Source of the DNA: an uncultured Clostridia bacterium
GTDB lineage: Bacteria; Bacillota; Clostridia; TANB77; CAG-508
Assembly: GCA_944386315.1 (NCBI GenBank)
Contig: CALXAS010000072.1
Coordinates: 1-7,357, forward strand
Direction: 5' to 3'
DNA: 7,357 bases
The translations under genes were made by a program, and so were the position numbers. Shown here in pieces: positions 1 to 6,583 of the stretch. The notes beneath the pieces were generated by a model. It was not told the origin of the DNA. It did no database searches and saw only the letters and a list, made by a program, of their open reading frames with translations. Positions within the stretch are counted from its first letter, which is position 1. Each line of letters starts with the position of its first letter.

Positions 1-1936
1 CCACTTGTGAAGATACAGCAAAAGATATTCTAGAAGGAATATTGGCTTTAATAATTCCTGTAATAACATCTACAGATGGTCTTTGTGTTGCTATTACTAA
101 ATGCATACCTGCTGCTCTTGCTTTTTGTGCTAAACGGCAAATAGAATCTTCTACATCTTTTGCTGCTACCATCATTAAATCTGCAAGCTCATCTATAATA
201 ATGACAATCTGTGGTAATTTTCCCATTCCACCTTCTTTTGCTACTGCTTCGTTGTATCCTTTTAAATCTCTTACACCTTTTGCTGCGAAAGTGGCATATC
301 TGTTTTCCATTTCTTGTACTGCCCAAGCAAGTGCTCCTGCTGCTTTTCTAGGGTCAGTTACTACTGGAATTAATAAGTGTGGTATTCCATTGTAAACAGA
401 TAATTCTACCACTTTTGGGTCTACCATTAATAGTTTTACTTCACTTGGTTTTGCTTTATAAATAATACTAGAGATTAATGTATTAATACATACACTTTTT
501 CCGGAACCTGTAGCTCCTGCAATAAGCACGTGTGGCATTTTCGCAATATCTGTTACTACTTCTTTTCCTGCTACATCTTTTCCTAATGCAAAAGCAAGTT
601 TTGATTTATGGTTTTTAAAAGTATCTGTATCAATAATCTCTCTTAAATGTACCACTTCTGTTTCTTTATTTGGTACTTCAATTCCTACCGCCTGTTTTCC
701 CGGAATAGGTGCTTCAATTCTAATGGTTTCTGCTGCTAGGTTTAAAGCAATATCATCGGCAAGGTTGGCAATTTTACTAACACGTACGCCCTCTGCTGGT
801 TTTAATTCGTATCTTGTAATAGCTGGTCCTACAGACACATTTTCCACTTTTGCCGAAACGCCAAAACTATATAATGTTTTTTGTAATCTTGTTGCCGTAT
901 CTGTTACTACCTTTTTTCCACCTTTTAATGTTCTTTTTTCTGGTTCACTCAATATTTCAATTGGTGGAAATTCATAATTCTCGTCTTCCACTGTCATGGT
1001 ATGTTCTAGTGTTAACACTTCTTTTACCTTTTCTTCTTTTGTTTCCTGTTCTTGTTTGAAAAGGTTTGCTTCTATCGTATTAGGAGAAGACTTCTCTGGT
1101 TCTTTTTCCATCATTAATGGTACAATATCTTCTTTTTCATGATGGTATTTCTTCAATTTAGAAGATTTCTTATCCTCTTCTTCTAATCCACTTAAATTGA
1201 TGGTTAACTGCTCTTCGTCAATTTCCATTGCTTTTCTTTTCGCTTCTTCTTTTTCACGAAGTCTTCTTTCTCTTGCTGTTTCTTTACGCTCTATCTCATC
1301 CGTTTCTATTTCTTCTACCTGTTTTCTATTGTTTTTACTACGTTCTTTTCTCTCTTGCTTCCTTTCCTCTGCTCTTTCTTCTCTTCTCGCTACCATTTTA
1401 TCTACCATGTTAGAGATGATTTCAGATGGTTTTATTGCAAACATAAAGATAAGTAGAATACAAGCTACACCTATTGCTAATACAACAGTTCCTGATGTAC
1501 CTAACAAATTGATTAGTGGGGAAGCAATAATCGTTCCAATTACGCCTCCACCTATATCTCTTTCTCCTAAATAATAGGCCTGCTCTGCCATTGCTTGGTA
1601 ATCCTCTGATTGTGTAATATTTCCTGTAGAGATTTGAAAAACACTCATCACTACCGCCACACATAATAAAAAGATAGCATATTGTATTAATTTTGTATAT
1701 AATTTATCTTTTCCATCATAAGCTAAATAAATGGCAATGGCAAAAGTTCCTATAGGAATAATATACTTAATAATTCCCATAATGCCCCCTAGCATTGGGC
1801 TTAATGTCTCCCCTAAAAAGCCTGATTTTGTATAAATAAGCACCATTAATAGAACGCTTAAAATAAGCATTCCTACTACTGCTACATCTATATTTATTTT
1901 GGATTGTTTCTTTCTTCCTCTTTTTCCTTTCGCCAT
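1..1936 (-). CDS. ftsK: FtsK/SpoIIIE family DNA translocase, C-terminus cut by window edge
   Basis: This is a septum-anchored, ATP-driven double-stranded DNA pump that clears chromosomal DNA through the closing septum in division or sporulation. 645 codons are present, open to the window edge. The N-terminus is basic and followed by four hydrophobic helices (about residues 17-36, 49-73, 83-101, 148-168). A highly charged Lys/Glu/Arg linker runs from about 182 to 310, then the alpha/beta motor domain. Walker A is GATGSGKS at 474-481. Walker B ends in IIIDEL with Asp582 and Glu583. A downstream IATQRPSVDV and IPSRISFAVSSQ are typical of the family. The end of the motor and any gamma DNA-reading domain lie outside the window. 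ATG 1936 is the only usual start after an in-frame stop at 1973-1975. FtsK and SpoIIIE cannot be told apart here; the four-helix anchor fits the SpoIIIE-type membrane form rather than soluble SftA. It has its own promoter and follows a terminator, so it is probably transcribed separately from rsmD. Confidence 0.95.
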   Translation of the reverse strand, partial: MAKGKRGRKKQSKINIDVAVVGMLILSVLLMVLIYTKSGFLGETLSPMLGGIMGIIKYIIPIGTFAIAIYLAYDGKDKLYTKLIQYAIFLLCVAVVMSVFQISTGNITQSEDYQAMAEQAYYLGERDIGGGVIGTIIASPLINLLGTSGTVVLAIGVACILLIFMFAIKPSEIISNMVDKMVARREERAEERKQERKERSKNNRKQVEEIETDEIERKETARERRLREKEEAKRKAMEIDEEQLTINLSGLEEEDKKSSKLKKYHHEKEDIVPLMMEKEPEKSSPNTIEANLFKQEQETKEEKVKEVLTLEHTMTVEDENYEFPPIEILSEPEKRTLKGGKKVVTDTATRLQKTLYSFGVSAKVENVSVGPAITRYELKPAEGVRVSKIANLADDIALNLAAETIRIEAPIPGKQAVGIEVPNKETEVVHLREIIDTDTFKNHKSKLAFALGKDVAGKEVVTDIAKMPHVLIAGATGSGKSVCINTLISSIIYKAKPSEVKLLMVDPKVVELSVYNGIPHLLIPVVTDPRKAAGALAWAVQEMENRYATFAAKGVRDLKGYNEAVAKEGGMGKLPQIVIIIDELADLMMVAAKDVEDSICRLAQKARAAGMHLVIATQRPSVDVITGIIKANIPSRISFAVSSQV

Positions 1937-1982
1937 GGTCTTCTCACACTCTCTCTTGTTTATCTCCTTATTCTACACTCTA

Positions 1983-2011
1983 ATTCTATCATTCTCCTTT
2001 TTCTTTTGCAA
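1983..2011 (-). promoter_or_regulatory. Putative sigma-A type promoter for ftsK
   Basis: The minus strand reads TTGCAA (2006-2011), a 17-base spacer, then TAGAAT (1983-1988). These match the housekeeping -35 and -10 consensus at 4/6 and 5/6 positions. Transcription would start near 1976 and give a leader of about 40 bases. It lies just downstream of the terminator of the preceding gene, where an independent promoter would be expected. Confidence 0.55.
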
Positions 2012-2052
2012 CCGTTTCAAACAAACTTTTTATAAAAAAACACCTTATATAG

Positions 2053-2090
2053 AAAAACTGAACCTTAAGGAACATCCCTAAAGTTCAGTG
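2053..2090 (-). terminator. Rho-independent terminator after the coiled-coil gene
   Basis: The arms at 2076-2089 and 2057-2070 form a 14-base-pair stem around a 5-base loop. In minus-strand RNA the only two imperfect pairs are G-U wobbles. A run of five U follows (2057-2053). On the plus strand those two pairs become C-A mismatches, so the hairpin favours the minus direction. It begins a few bases past the stop codon at 2095 and separates the rsmD operon from ftsK. Confidence 0.85.
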
Positions 2091-2094
2091 ATTT

Positions 2095-2532
2095 TTATTT
2101 TAATTCTTTTCTATTATTTTGAATCGTATCTAAAGCACCTTGTAGGGCAGCTTCTACATTTTGAAGGATACTATCTGCATATTCTTTTGTTCCTTTTGAA
2201 ATTTCTCTTGACATTTCATTAGCAGTTTCAATAATCTCTGCTTTTTGTTCATACGCTTTTCTAGTAATTTCATGCTCATCTATCATAGAAATAATTCTAT
2301 TTTCTGCCTCTTTTACAATGTCATCTGCTTCTTTTTGTGCTTCTACTAAAATACGTTGTCTTTCTTCTTTCACCCATTTTGCTTGTTTTAGTTCATCTGG
2401 CAATTTAATTCTCATTTCCTTAATTAAATCTAATAATTCTTCTTTATCGACCATAGACTTACCACTAAAAGGCAAATTTTTACTATTTTCTAGCATTTCC
2501 TCCATTGTTTCCAATAATGTAAATATCTCCAT
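2095..2532 (-). CDS. Small soluble coiled-coil protein of unknown function, DivIVA-like in style
   Basis: This encodes 145 residues, almost all predicted helix, with no signal peptide or membrane segment. The N-terminal part (about 1-50) is leucine- and methionine-rich. Residues about 55-115 are a long charged helix with alternating Ala, Glu and Lys, including EAQKEADDIVKEAENRI at 64-80. This resembles the rod of DivIVA proteins and the stalk of ATP synthase b or V-type E/H subunits. I recall such proteins often being auto-labelled ATPase or V-type subunit, but no nucleotide-binding motif is present, so an enzymatic call is not supported. The start ATG at 2532 is 10 bases after AAAGGGG (2543-2549). 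It begins 20 bases after the rsmD stop and ends at a terminator, so it is the second gene of a two-gene operon. Its role is unknown; a scaffold or cell-division accessory is only a guess. Confidence 0.85.
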   Translation of the reverse strand: MEIFTLLETMEEMLENSKNLPFSGKSMVDKEELLDLIKEMRIKLPDELKQAKWVKEERQRILVEAQKEADDIVKEAENRIISMIDEHEITRKAYEQKAEIIETANEMSREISKGTKEYADSILQNVEAALQGALDTIQNNRKELK

Positions 2533-2552
2533 TTATGTTTAGCCCCTTTCTC

Positions 2553-3095
2553 CTATATAAATAGCAGTCTTACTCTTCCATATTTTCTTATATCTTTTAT
2601 TTCTATATTCTTCTTTTTTAGTTCTTGTATTTCTCTTTTTTCATCATCTGTCTCTATTATCATAATTCCATCTTTGGCAAGCAAGCTTTCTTCAACTATT
2701 TTTTCTACTGCCTCTACTGCTATATTGAAACGATAAGGAGGGTCTATAAAAATAATGTCGAATTTTTCTCCTCTCATTTCTTGTAAACATTTTCTATAAT
2801 CTTTCTGCAATATAAGTGCTTTTTCTTCAAAATGTGTTTTTCTAACATTGTTTCTTATTTTTTGCACTGCTTCGTGAGATTTTTCGCAAAATATGCATTT
2901 TTTTGCTCCTCTGCTTAAAGCTTCTATTCCCAATGCTCCACTACCTGCAAACAAATCCAGTACCTTTGCATTTTGCAGATATGGTTGTATGATATTAAAT
3001 AAAGATTCTTTTACTCTATCTAATGTTGGCCTTGTAGATAAACTATCTATAGACTCTAATTTTGTTCCCTTTGCCATTCCACTAATTACTCTCAC
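2553..3095 (-). CDS. rsmD: 16S rRNA (guanine(966)-N(2))-methyltransferase RsmD
   Basis: This SAM-dependent enzyme methylates N2 of G966 in 16S rRNA of the small ribosomal subunit. The 180 residues fit the family length. The N-terminus MRVISGMAKG matches the usual RsmD opening. SAM-binding motif I is DLFAGSGALGIEALSRGA at 47-64, and the catalytic motif of amino-group methyltransferases is DPPY at 118-121. I chose GTG 3095 as the start because it gives the canonical MRVISG N-terminus and lies 9 bases after AAGGGG (3105-3110). A TTG two codons upstream (3101) extends the frame but sits only 3 bases from that ribosome binding site. It is the first gene of a short operon behind two promoter-like sequences. 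RsmD is often followed by coaD in Firmicutes; here a coiled-coil gene follows instead. Confidence 0.95.
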   Translation of the reverse strand: MRVISGMAKGTKLESIDSLSTRPTLDRVKESLFNIIQPYLQNAKVLDLFAGSGALGIEALSRGAKKCIFCEKSHEAVQKIRNNVRKTHFEEKALILQKDYRKCLQEMRGEKFDIIFIDPPYRFNIAVEAVEKIVEESLLAKDGIMIIETDDEKREIQELKKKNIEIKDIRKYGRVRLLFI

Positions 3096-3125
3096 CAGCA
3101 ATAGCCCCTTATATTGATATATATT

Positions 3126-3153
3126 ATTTTATCTGTTTTTGTCGATATGTCAA
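3126..3153 (-). promoter_or_regulatory. Proximal promoter for rsmD
   Basis: The minus strand has a perfect -35, TTGACA (3148-3153), a 16-base spacer, and TAAAAT (3126-3131, 5/6 to consensus). The predicted transcription start near 3119 leaves a leader of about 24 bases containing the ribosome binding site. Confidence 0.7.
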
Positions 3154-3225
3154 GCATGTTTACGCAAATGTAATATAGTTTTAACAATTCTGTAACACTT
3201 TCATACACTTGTAATAAACATAGAT

Positions 3226-3254
3226 ATTATACACTATTGGGTATTATTTTGCAA
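3226..3254 (-). promoter_or_regulatory. Distal promoter-like sequence upstream of rsmD
   Basis: The minus strand reads TTGCAA (3249-3254), a 17-base spacer, then a perfect TATAAT (3226-3231). It lies just past the divIVA terminator and about 100 bases upstream of the proximal promoter, so it would give a leader of about 125 bases. The intervening stretch (3154-3218) is AT-rich, with no open frame or convincing hairpin that I can see. Confidence 0.55.
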
Positions 3255-3275
3255 TATGTTAACTTATTTTTAAGC

Positions 3276-3314
3276 AAAAAAGAAATGCTAGAAATCTCCT
3301 CTGGCATTTCTTTT
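3276..3314 (-). terminator. Hairpin terminator after divIVA
   Basis: The arms 3300-3314 and 3278-3292 pair with one internal mismatch (A-C in minus-strand RNA) around a 7-base loop. The uninterrupted outer part is 11 base pairs and includes AAGAAATGC/GCATTTCTT. Six U follow (3281-3276, partly overlapping the stem foot). It lies immediately after the divIVA stop at 3320. The plus strand also ends in a T-rich run, so it could work in both directions, but no plus-strand gene needs it. Confidence 0.8.
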
Positions 3315-3319
3315 GTTTC

Positions 3320-3775
3320 TTAATTTGCTTCTTTATTAATATCTTTTATTAATTCTAGTTGTGAAATCAATAAAGATTCCATTTTTGCTTTATATACTTC
3401 AAATTGTTGTTTAATATCTTCTAATTCTTTCTTTTTAATTAAAATTTCTTGTCCTAAGTCGTCTACGGACTTTCTAGCATTTCCTTCTGCTTCTTTTATA
3501 ATTTGTTCTGCCTGTTGTCTTGCTACTTCTTTTACTTCTTCTGCTGTAGATTGTGCCATCATTAAAGTATTTTGAAGGGTGTCTTCGATGGTTTTATAAT
3601 GTAATAAGCTTTTTTCTAGTTCTTCTACTCTTGTTTTTAATTCTGAACTTTGTTTATAGGCTTTTTCATAATCTACCGTCAAATCATCTAAAAATTCATC
3701 TACTTCTTCTACACTATATCCATTCATCATTTGTTTTGAAAATTTCTTGTTTTCTATATCTAAAGGTGTTAACAT
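3320..3775 (-). CDS. divIVA: DivIVA domain cell-pole/septum scaffold protein
   Basis: DivIVA proteins bind curved membrane at septa and poles and recruit division, sporulation or wall-growth partners. The N-terminal domain is clear: MLTPLDIENKKF (1-12), GY (19-20) and EVDEFLDDL (24-32). Two coiled-coil stretches follow (about 35-75 and 78-147), with IIKEAEGNA near 92-100, as in Bacillus subtilis DivIVA. The 151-residue length is close to the usual size. I chose ATG 3775 because it gives the canonical MLTPLDI and lies 7 bases after GGAGG (3783-3787). An ATG two codons upstream (3781) is only 1 base from that site. The membrane-inserting tip, Phe17-Arg18 in B. subtilis, is replaced by Met-Met-Asn with one extra residue before Gly19. 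It follows sepF with a 37-base gap and no terminator between them, so it is probably cotranscribed with sepF. Confidence 0.93.
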   Translation of the reverse strand: MLTPLDIENKKFSKQMMNGYSVEEVDEFLDDLTVDYEKAYKQSSELKTRVEELEKSLLHYKTIEDTLQNTLMMAQSTAEEVKEVARQQAEQIIKEAEGNARKSVDDLGQEILIKKKELEDIKQQFEVYKAKMESLLISQLELIKDINKEAN

Positions 3776-3812
3776 ATCCATTCCTCCAACTTTAAAGCTT
3801 CTACTAGTTTAT

Positions 3813-4298
3813 TTAGTTATTTGCTGCATTATTTCTTAGCCATGATACACTAAGTCTATTCTTGATTTCTTCTCTTGCCATTTCATTTGTAATTTCATAG
3901 TTATATGGCGCAATTAAGAAAATAGAATTAGACACTTTTTGAATATGTCCATCTAATGCATGTACAGCTCCACTTACTACATCTACAATACGTCTTGCAA
4001 TATCTTTATTAACGTACTCTAGATTTACAATAACTGATTTTTTTTCTTTTAATAAATCACAAATACTCTCTGATTGCTCAAAGCTAGTAGGTTGTGATAT
4101 TACCATTTTGATAGACTGTGTTTGTGGCATACTTACCACTTTACTATTGCCACGTCTATTCCAAAAGTTTTTATTTTCTTCTTCCTCTTCTTCTGTATTT
4201 TCTTGTTCTTCTTCATATGCTTCTTCTTCATCGTATGCTTCTTCTGCGGTATCCATTCCCAATAAATCTAACACTTTATTCACGATTGCTCCTGACAT
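3813..4298 (-). CDS. sepF: Cell division protein SepF
   Basis: SepF anchors FtsZ to the membrane and shapes the septum in Gram-positive bacteria. The 161 residues contain the three expected parts. The first is a short amphipathic helix, MSGAIVNKVLDLLGM (1-15), which inserts in the membrane. The second is a very acidic linker (about 18-43, nearly all Glu, Asp, Ala and Tyr). The third is the globular SepF domain (about 62-155) with KKSVIVNLEYVNKDIARRIV and the signature SGAVHALDGHIQKVS, followed by IFLIAPYN. The start is firm: AGGAGG (4306-4311) is 7 bases from ATG 4298. In many Firmicutes, ylmG and ylmH stand between sepF and divIVA and ylmD/ylmE stand before sepF. None of these is present here; divIVA follows directly and an HlyD-like gene precedes. 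Confidence 0.95.
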   Translation of the reverse strand: MSGAIVNKVLDLLGMDTAEEAYDEEEAYEEEQENTEEEEEENKNFWNRRGNSKVVSMPQTQSIKMVISQPTSFEQSESICDLLKEKKSVIVNLEYVNKDIARRIVDVVSGAVHALDGHIQKVSNSIFLIAPYNYEITNEMAREEIKNRLSVSWLRNNAANN

Positions 4299-4336
4299 GT
4301 TAAAACCTCCTATATTGTCCTTAGTATTTTTACATT

Positions 4337-4365
4337 AGTATCTAACTTTTTTGCTTTATTGTCAA
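4337..4365 (-). promoter_or_regulatory. Promoter for sepF-divIVA
   Basis: The minus strand has a perfect -35, TTGACA (4360-4365), a 17-base spacer and GATACT (4337-4342, 4/6 to consensus). Transcription would start near 4330, leaving about 30 bases of leader that include the AGGAGG of sepF. This allows division genes to be expressed apart from the upstream mutL-miaA group. Confidence 0.6.
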
Positions 4366-4392
4366 TACTTTTTCGAATTGTCATGATAACTT

Positions 4393-4422
4393 AATATTTT
4401 TGTAATATTTTTGTAATATTTT
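4393..4422. repeat. 11-base tandem repeat, about 2.7 copies
   Basis: The unit aatatttttgt occurs at 4393-4403 and 4404-4414, with a partial copy aatatttt at 4415-4422. It touches the stop codon of the HlyD-like gene and lies upstream of the sepF promoter. It is pure low-complexity AT sequence, with only weak AATATT self-pairing and no GC-rich stem, so it does not look like a terminator. Confidence 0.75.
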
Positions 4423-5647
4423 AAAGTACTATTTCGTCGTATAATGCAATTTTACTTCTATTCCTTATTTCCTCTTCACTAACTCCTTTATCTAGCAATT
4501 CCTGGCTGTCTGTATAATTTTCAATAATCGCATATTGTTCATTTTCTTTCAAGACTTTTACATATATTTTTTTATCGTCATAACCGGCTCTTCTACGTAC
4601 TACATAAGCCAAATTATCGTTTTCCCATTTGATAGCCTCATTTGGCACTTTTAGTCCATCTGCATTCCACCAAATAATGTCTAAAGATATTTTTCGGTAA
4701 CTAATTAATTCCTCTACATAAGTTTCTATTTTAAATACAAATACATTTTCATTTTCGTTTTCTTTAAGCATATATTCAATGGTAGCTTCTACCTCTTTTG
4801 CATTAGATAAGCGCAAAGAAACGGTGTCTCCCACTTCTACTTGTTTAGAAATATCGCTACTTAGTACACAAGCAATGTAACAGGAAAAATTATCAATTAC
4901 TTTTCCACTCTCTTCGCTAGTAGAAACAATTTCTCCTGTTTTCAAATGAAGACCTTCTAATAATTCTTTACTTAAAAGTCCAAAATTATCTGGTGTTAAT
5001 GTTTCTTCTAATCCATCTACTCTATAAGACACTATTCCTGAACTTGGTGCACTCACATATTCTGATCCACTATTCAATTGATTTTCGTAAGAACTTCTTT
5101 CTTCAATTAAACTTTTTAAATAGGAACCTGATGGGCTTAACTCTCCTGCTATTTTAGCTTTTTTGGTAATAGCACTATTGATATCTCTTTTATATTCTTT
5201 AATTTTTTGCAAATCACTTACTTCGTACACATCATCTAGTTTTTCTGCAATGTCTGTTTCTAAAATTTTAATATCTGCTGAGAAAATGTTATTTTCGCTC
5301 TCCCATGCCTCTGCAATTTTTGTATCTAGTTCTTCAATCTTTTGTACTAGTTGTTCTTCTCCATTTGTATAATAACGAAATACTGCCTCTCCTTTTGCTA
5401 CTTTTTCTCCTTCTGTTTTTATTTGTTCCATTCCGTTTTTATAATTTTCTCCTCTTATTACCGTTTCTTTCCTAATAATATAGCCTTGTGTACTTTCTTC
5501 TTCTGATAAACTTCCATTTTCTATCAAAAATGTATCTGTCGGATTTTGAAATAATTGATAGGTAATATAAGCAATATAAATAAAAATAGCAATTGCTATT
5601 ACTATAATAGCTCCTTTTTTCCATTTATCCTTTATTTCTTTCTTCAC
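4421..5647 (-). CDS. HlyD-like membrane-anchored protein (membrane-fusion type), partner unknown
   Basis: This encodes 408 residues. A Lys-rich N-terminus is followed by one membrane helix (12-32), then an extracytoplasmic part. That part has a lipoyl/barrel half-motif near 52-93 (GYIIRKE, then EGEKVAKGEAVF), a helical coiled-coil hairpin (about 96-196), the returning barrel strand with SAPSSGIVSYRVDG (199-212), and a C-terminal barrel with LKVPNEAI near 332-339. This order is that of HlyD/membrane-fusion proteins, which normally couple to an ABC or other exporter. No transporter gene is in the window. The start is GTG 5647, 9 bases after GGGAGG (5657-5662), inside the end of miaA. The 23-base overlap implies translation linked to miaA. 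Its place before sepF suggests a cell-envelope or division-linked role, which is inference from position only. Fold assignment is fairly sure; function is not. Confidence 0.85.
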   Translation of the reverse strand: MKKEIKDKWKKGAIIVIAIAIFIYIAYITYQLFQNPTDTFLIENGSLSEEESTQGYIIRKETVIRGENYKNGMEQIKTEGEKVAKGEAVFRYYTNGEEQLVQKIEELDTKIAEAWESENNIFSADIKILETDIAEKLDDVYEVSDLQKIKEYKRDINSAITKKAKIAGELSPSGSYLKSLIEERSSYENQLNSGSEYVSAPSSGIVSYRVDGLEETLTPDNFGLLSKELLEGLHLKTGEIVSTSEESGKVIDNFSCYIACVLSSDISKQVEVGDTVSLRLSNAKEVEATIEYMLKENENENVFVFKIETYVEELISYRKISLDIIWWNADGLKVPNEAIKWENDNLAYVVRRRAGYDDKKIYVKVLKENEQYAIIENYTDSQELLDKGVSEEEIRNRSKIALYDEIVL

Positions 5648-6566
5648 TCCTTATAACCTCCCATATGGTGCGAATATTATCCTCCATCTTATTTTCTCCT
5701 GCCAGCCAAATAACTTGCTTATTTTTTCTAAACCATGTTAATTGCCTTTTGGCATATCTACGTGTTTCCATTTTTATTTTTTCTATCATTTCTTCCTTTG
5801 TTAATTTCTTTTCTAAATACTCTACTACTTCCTTATATCCCAATGCCTGCATCGCTGTAGGAAAATAGGTATATTTTTTCCAAATATTTTCTACTTCTTC
5901 TATCAAGCCTTGCTCTATCATTTGATCTACTCTTTGGTTAATTCTTTCATATAAAGTTTGTCTTTCCCATGTTAAAGCAAATACTTTATAATCATATTCT
6001 GGTGGTTTTTGCCTGGATTCTGTTTCTAATTCTGTTTTTGTTTTTCCTGTAGTATGATAGATTTCTAATATACGTATAATCCTTTTTTTGTCTGTTTTAC
6101 TAATTTTATGGGCAGCTTCTACATCAATTTGTTCTGCTCTTTTATATAGTTCTTCAAGTCCTATTGTTTCTGCCTCTTCTTCTAGTTTTTTTCTATAGGC
6201 TAAATCTGTTTTTTGCTCTTTATAGTCTATTTCATATATTAAAGCATCTATATATAAACCTGTTCCACCTACTACAATGGGAATTTTCCCTTTTTCTATA
6301 ATGTCTTTAATTGCTTTTTTTGCTTCTTTTTTATAGTCTGCCACACTAAATCTTTCATCAGGACTTACAAAATCCATCACATAGTGCTTTATTCCTTGCA
6401 TTTCTTTACTTGTAACCTTTGCTGTTCCAATATTCATTTCTTTATAAATTTGCATAGAATCTGCACAAACAATTTCCCCATTTACTTTTTTTGCAAGCTC
6501 TATAGAAAGACTTGTCTTTCCAGAAGCTGTAGGACCTTCTATTACTATCACAATTGGTTTGTCCAT
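5625..6566 (-). CDS. miaA: tRNA dimethylallyltransferase MiaA
   Basis: MiaA transfers a dimethylallyl group from DMAPP to N6 of adenosine-37 in tRNAs that read codons starting with U, the first step of i6A/ms2i6A formation. The 313 residues match the family length. The P-loop is GPTASGKT (11-18). Other family marks are ADSMQIYKEMNIGTAK (35-50), HYVMD (61-65), FSVADY (73-78), VVGGTGLYIDAL (98-109), AMQALGYKEV (238-247) and TRRYAKRQLTWFR (268-280). Start ATG 6566 lies 7 bases after AAAGG (6574-6578). It begins 17 bases after the upstream membrane-protein gene and its 3' end overlaps the HlyD-like gene, so the group mutL to hlyD-like is probably one transcript. A mutL-miaA neighbourhood is common in bacteria, although here one gene separates them. 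Confidence 0.97.
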   Translation of the reverse strand: MDKPIVIVIEGPTASGKTSLSIELAKKVNGEIVCADSMQIYKEMNIGTAKVTSKEMQGIKHYVMDFVSPDERFSVADYKKEAKKAIKDIIEKGKIPIVVGGTGLYIDALIYEIDYKEQKTDLAYRKKLEEEAETIGLEELYKRAEQIDVEAAHKISKTDKKRIIRILEIYHTTGKTKTELETESRQKPPEYDYKVFALTWERQTLYERINQRVDQMIEQGLIEEVENIWKKYTYFPTAMQALGYKEVVEYLEKKLTKEEMIEKIKMETRRYAKRQLTWFRKNKQVIWLAGENKMEDNIRTIWEVIRSEERNKG

Positions 6567-6583
6567 GTTGTTTCCTTTCTTTT

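Noticed and set aside
1197..1574. Plus-strand open frames such as this Ser/Leu-rich one, and similar ones throughout the window
   Set aside because: They lie antisense to clear genes, have biased Ser/Phe/Leu composition from complementary Lys/Glu codons, and lack ribosome binding sites.
1422..1664. Minus-strand 80-codon frame
   Set aside because: It is an alternative frame wholly inside ftsK, which is continuous and motif-supported in the other frame.
1944..1949. Minimal start-stop GTG TGA upstream of ftsK as a regulatory mini-ORF
   Set aside because: It is 14 bases from the AGGAG, which is too far to be convincing, and such a short match is expected by chance.
2095..2532. Naming the coiled-coil gene as an ATPase or V-type ATP synthase subunit
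   Set aside because: There is no nucleotide-binding motif and no ATP synthase gene nearby; the resemblance is generic coiled-coil composition.
3141..3153. Quasi-palindrome overlapping the rsmD -35 element as a repressor site
   Set aside because: The match is imperfect, short, and does not fit a repressor consensus I know, such as LexA.
3156..3221. Inverted repeat ATGTTTA/TAAACAT in the rsmD leader as a riboswitch or operator
   Set aside because: Only 7 AT-rich pairs around a 52-base gap, with no conserved riboswitch core recognised; consistent with chance.
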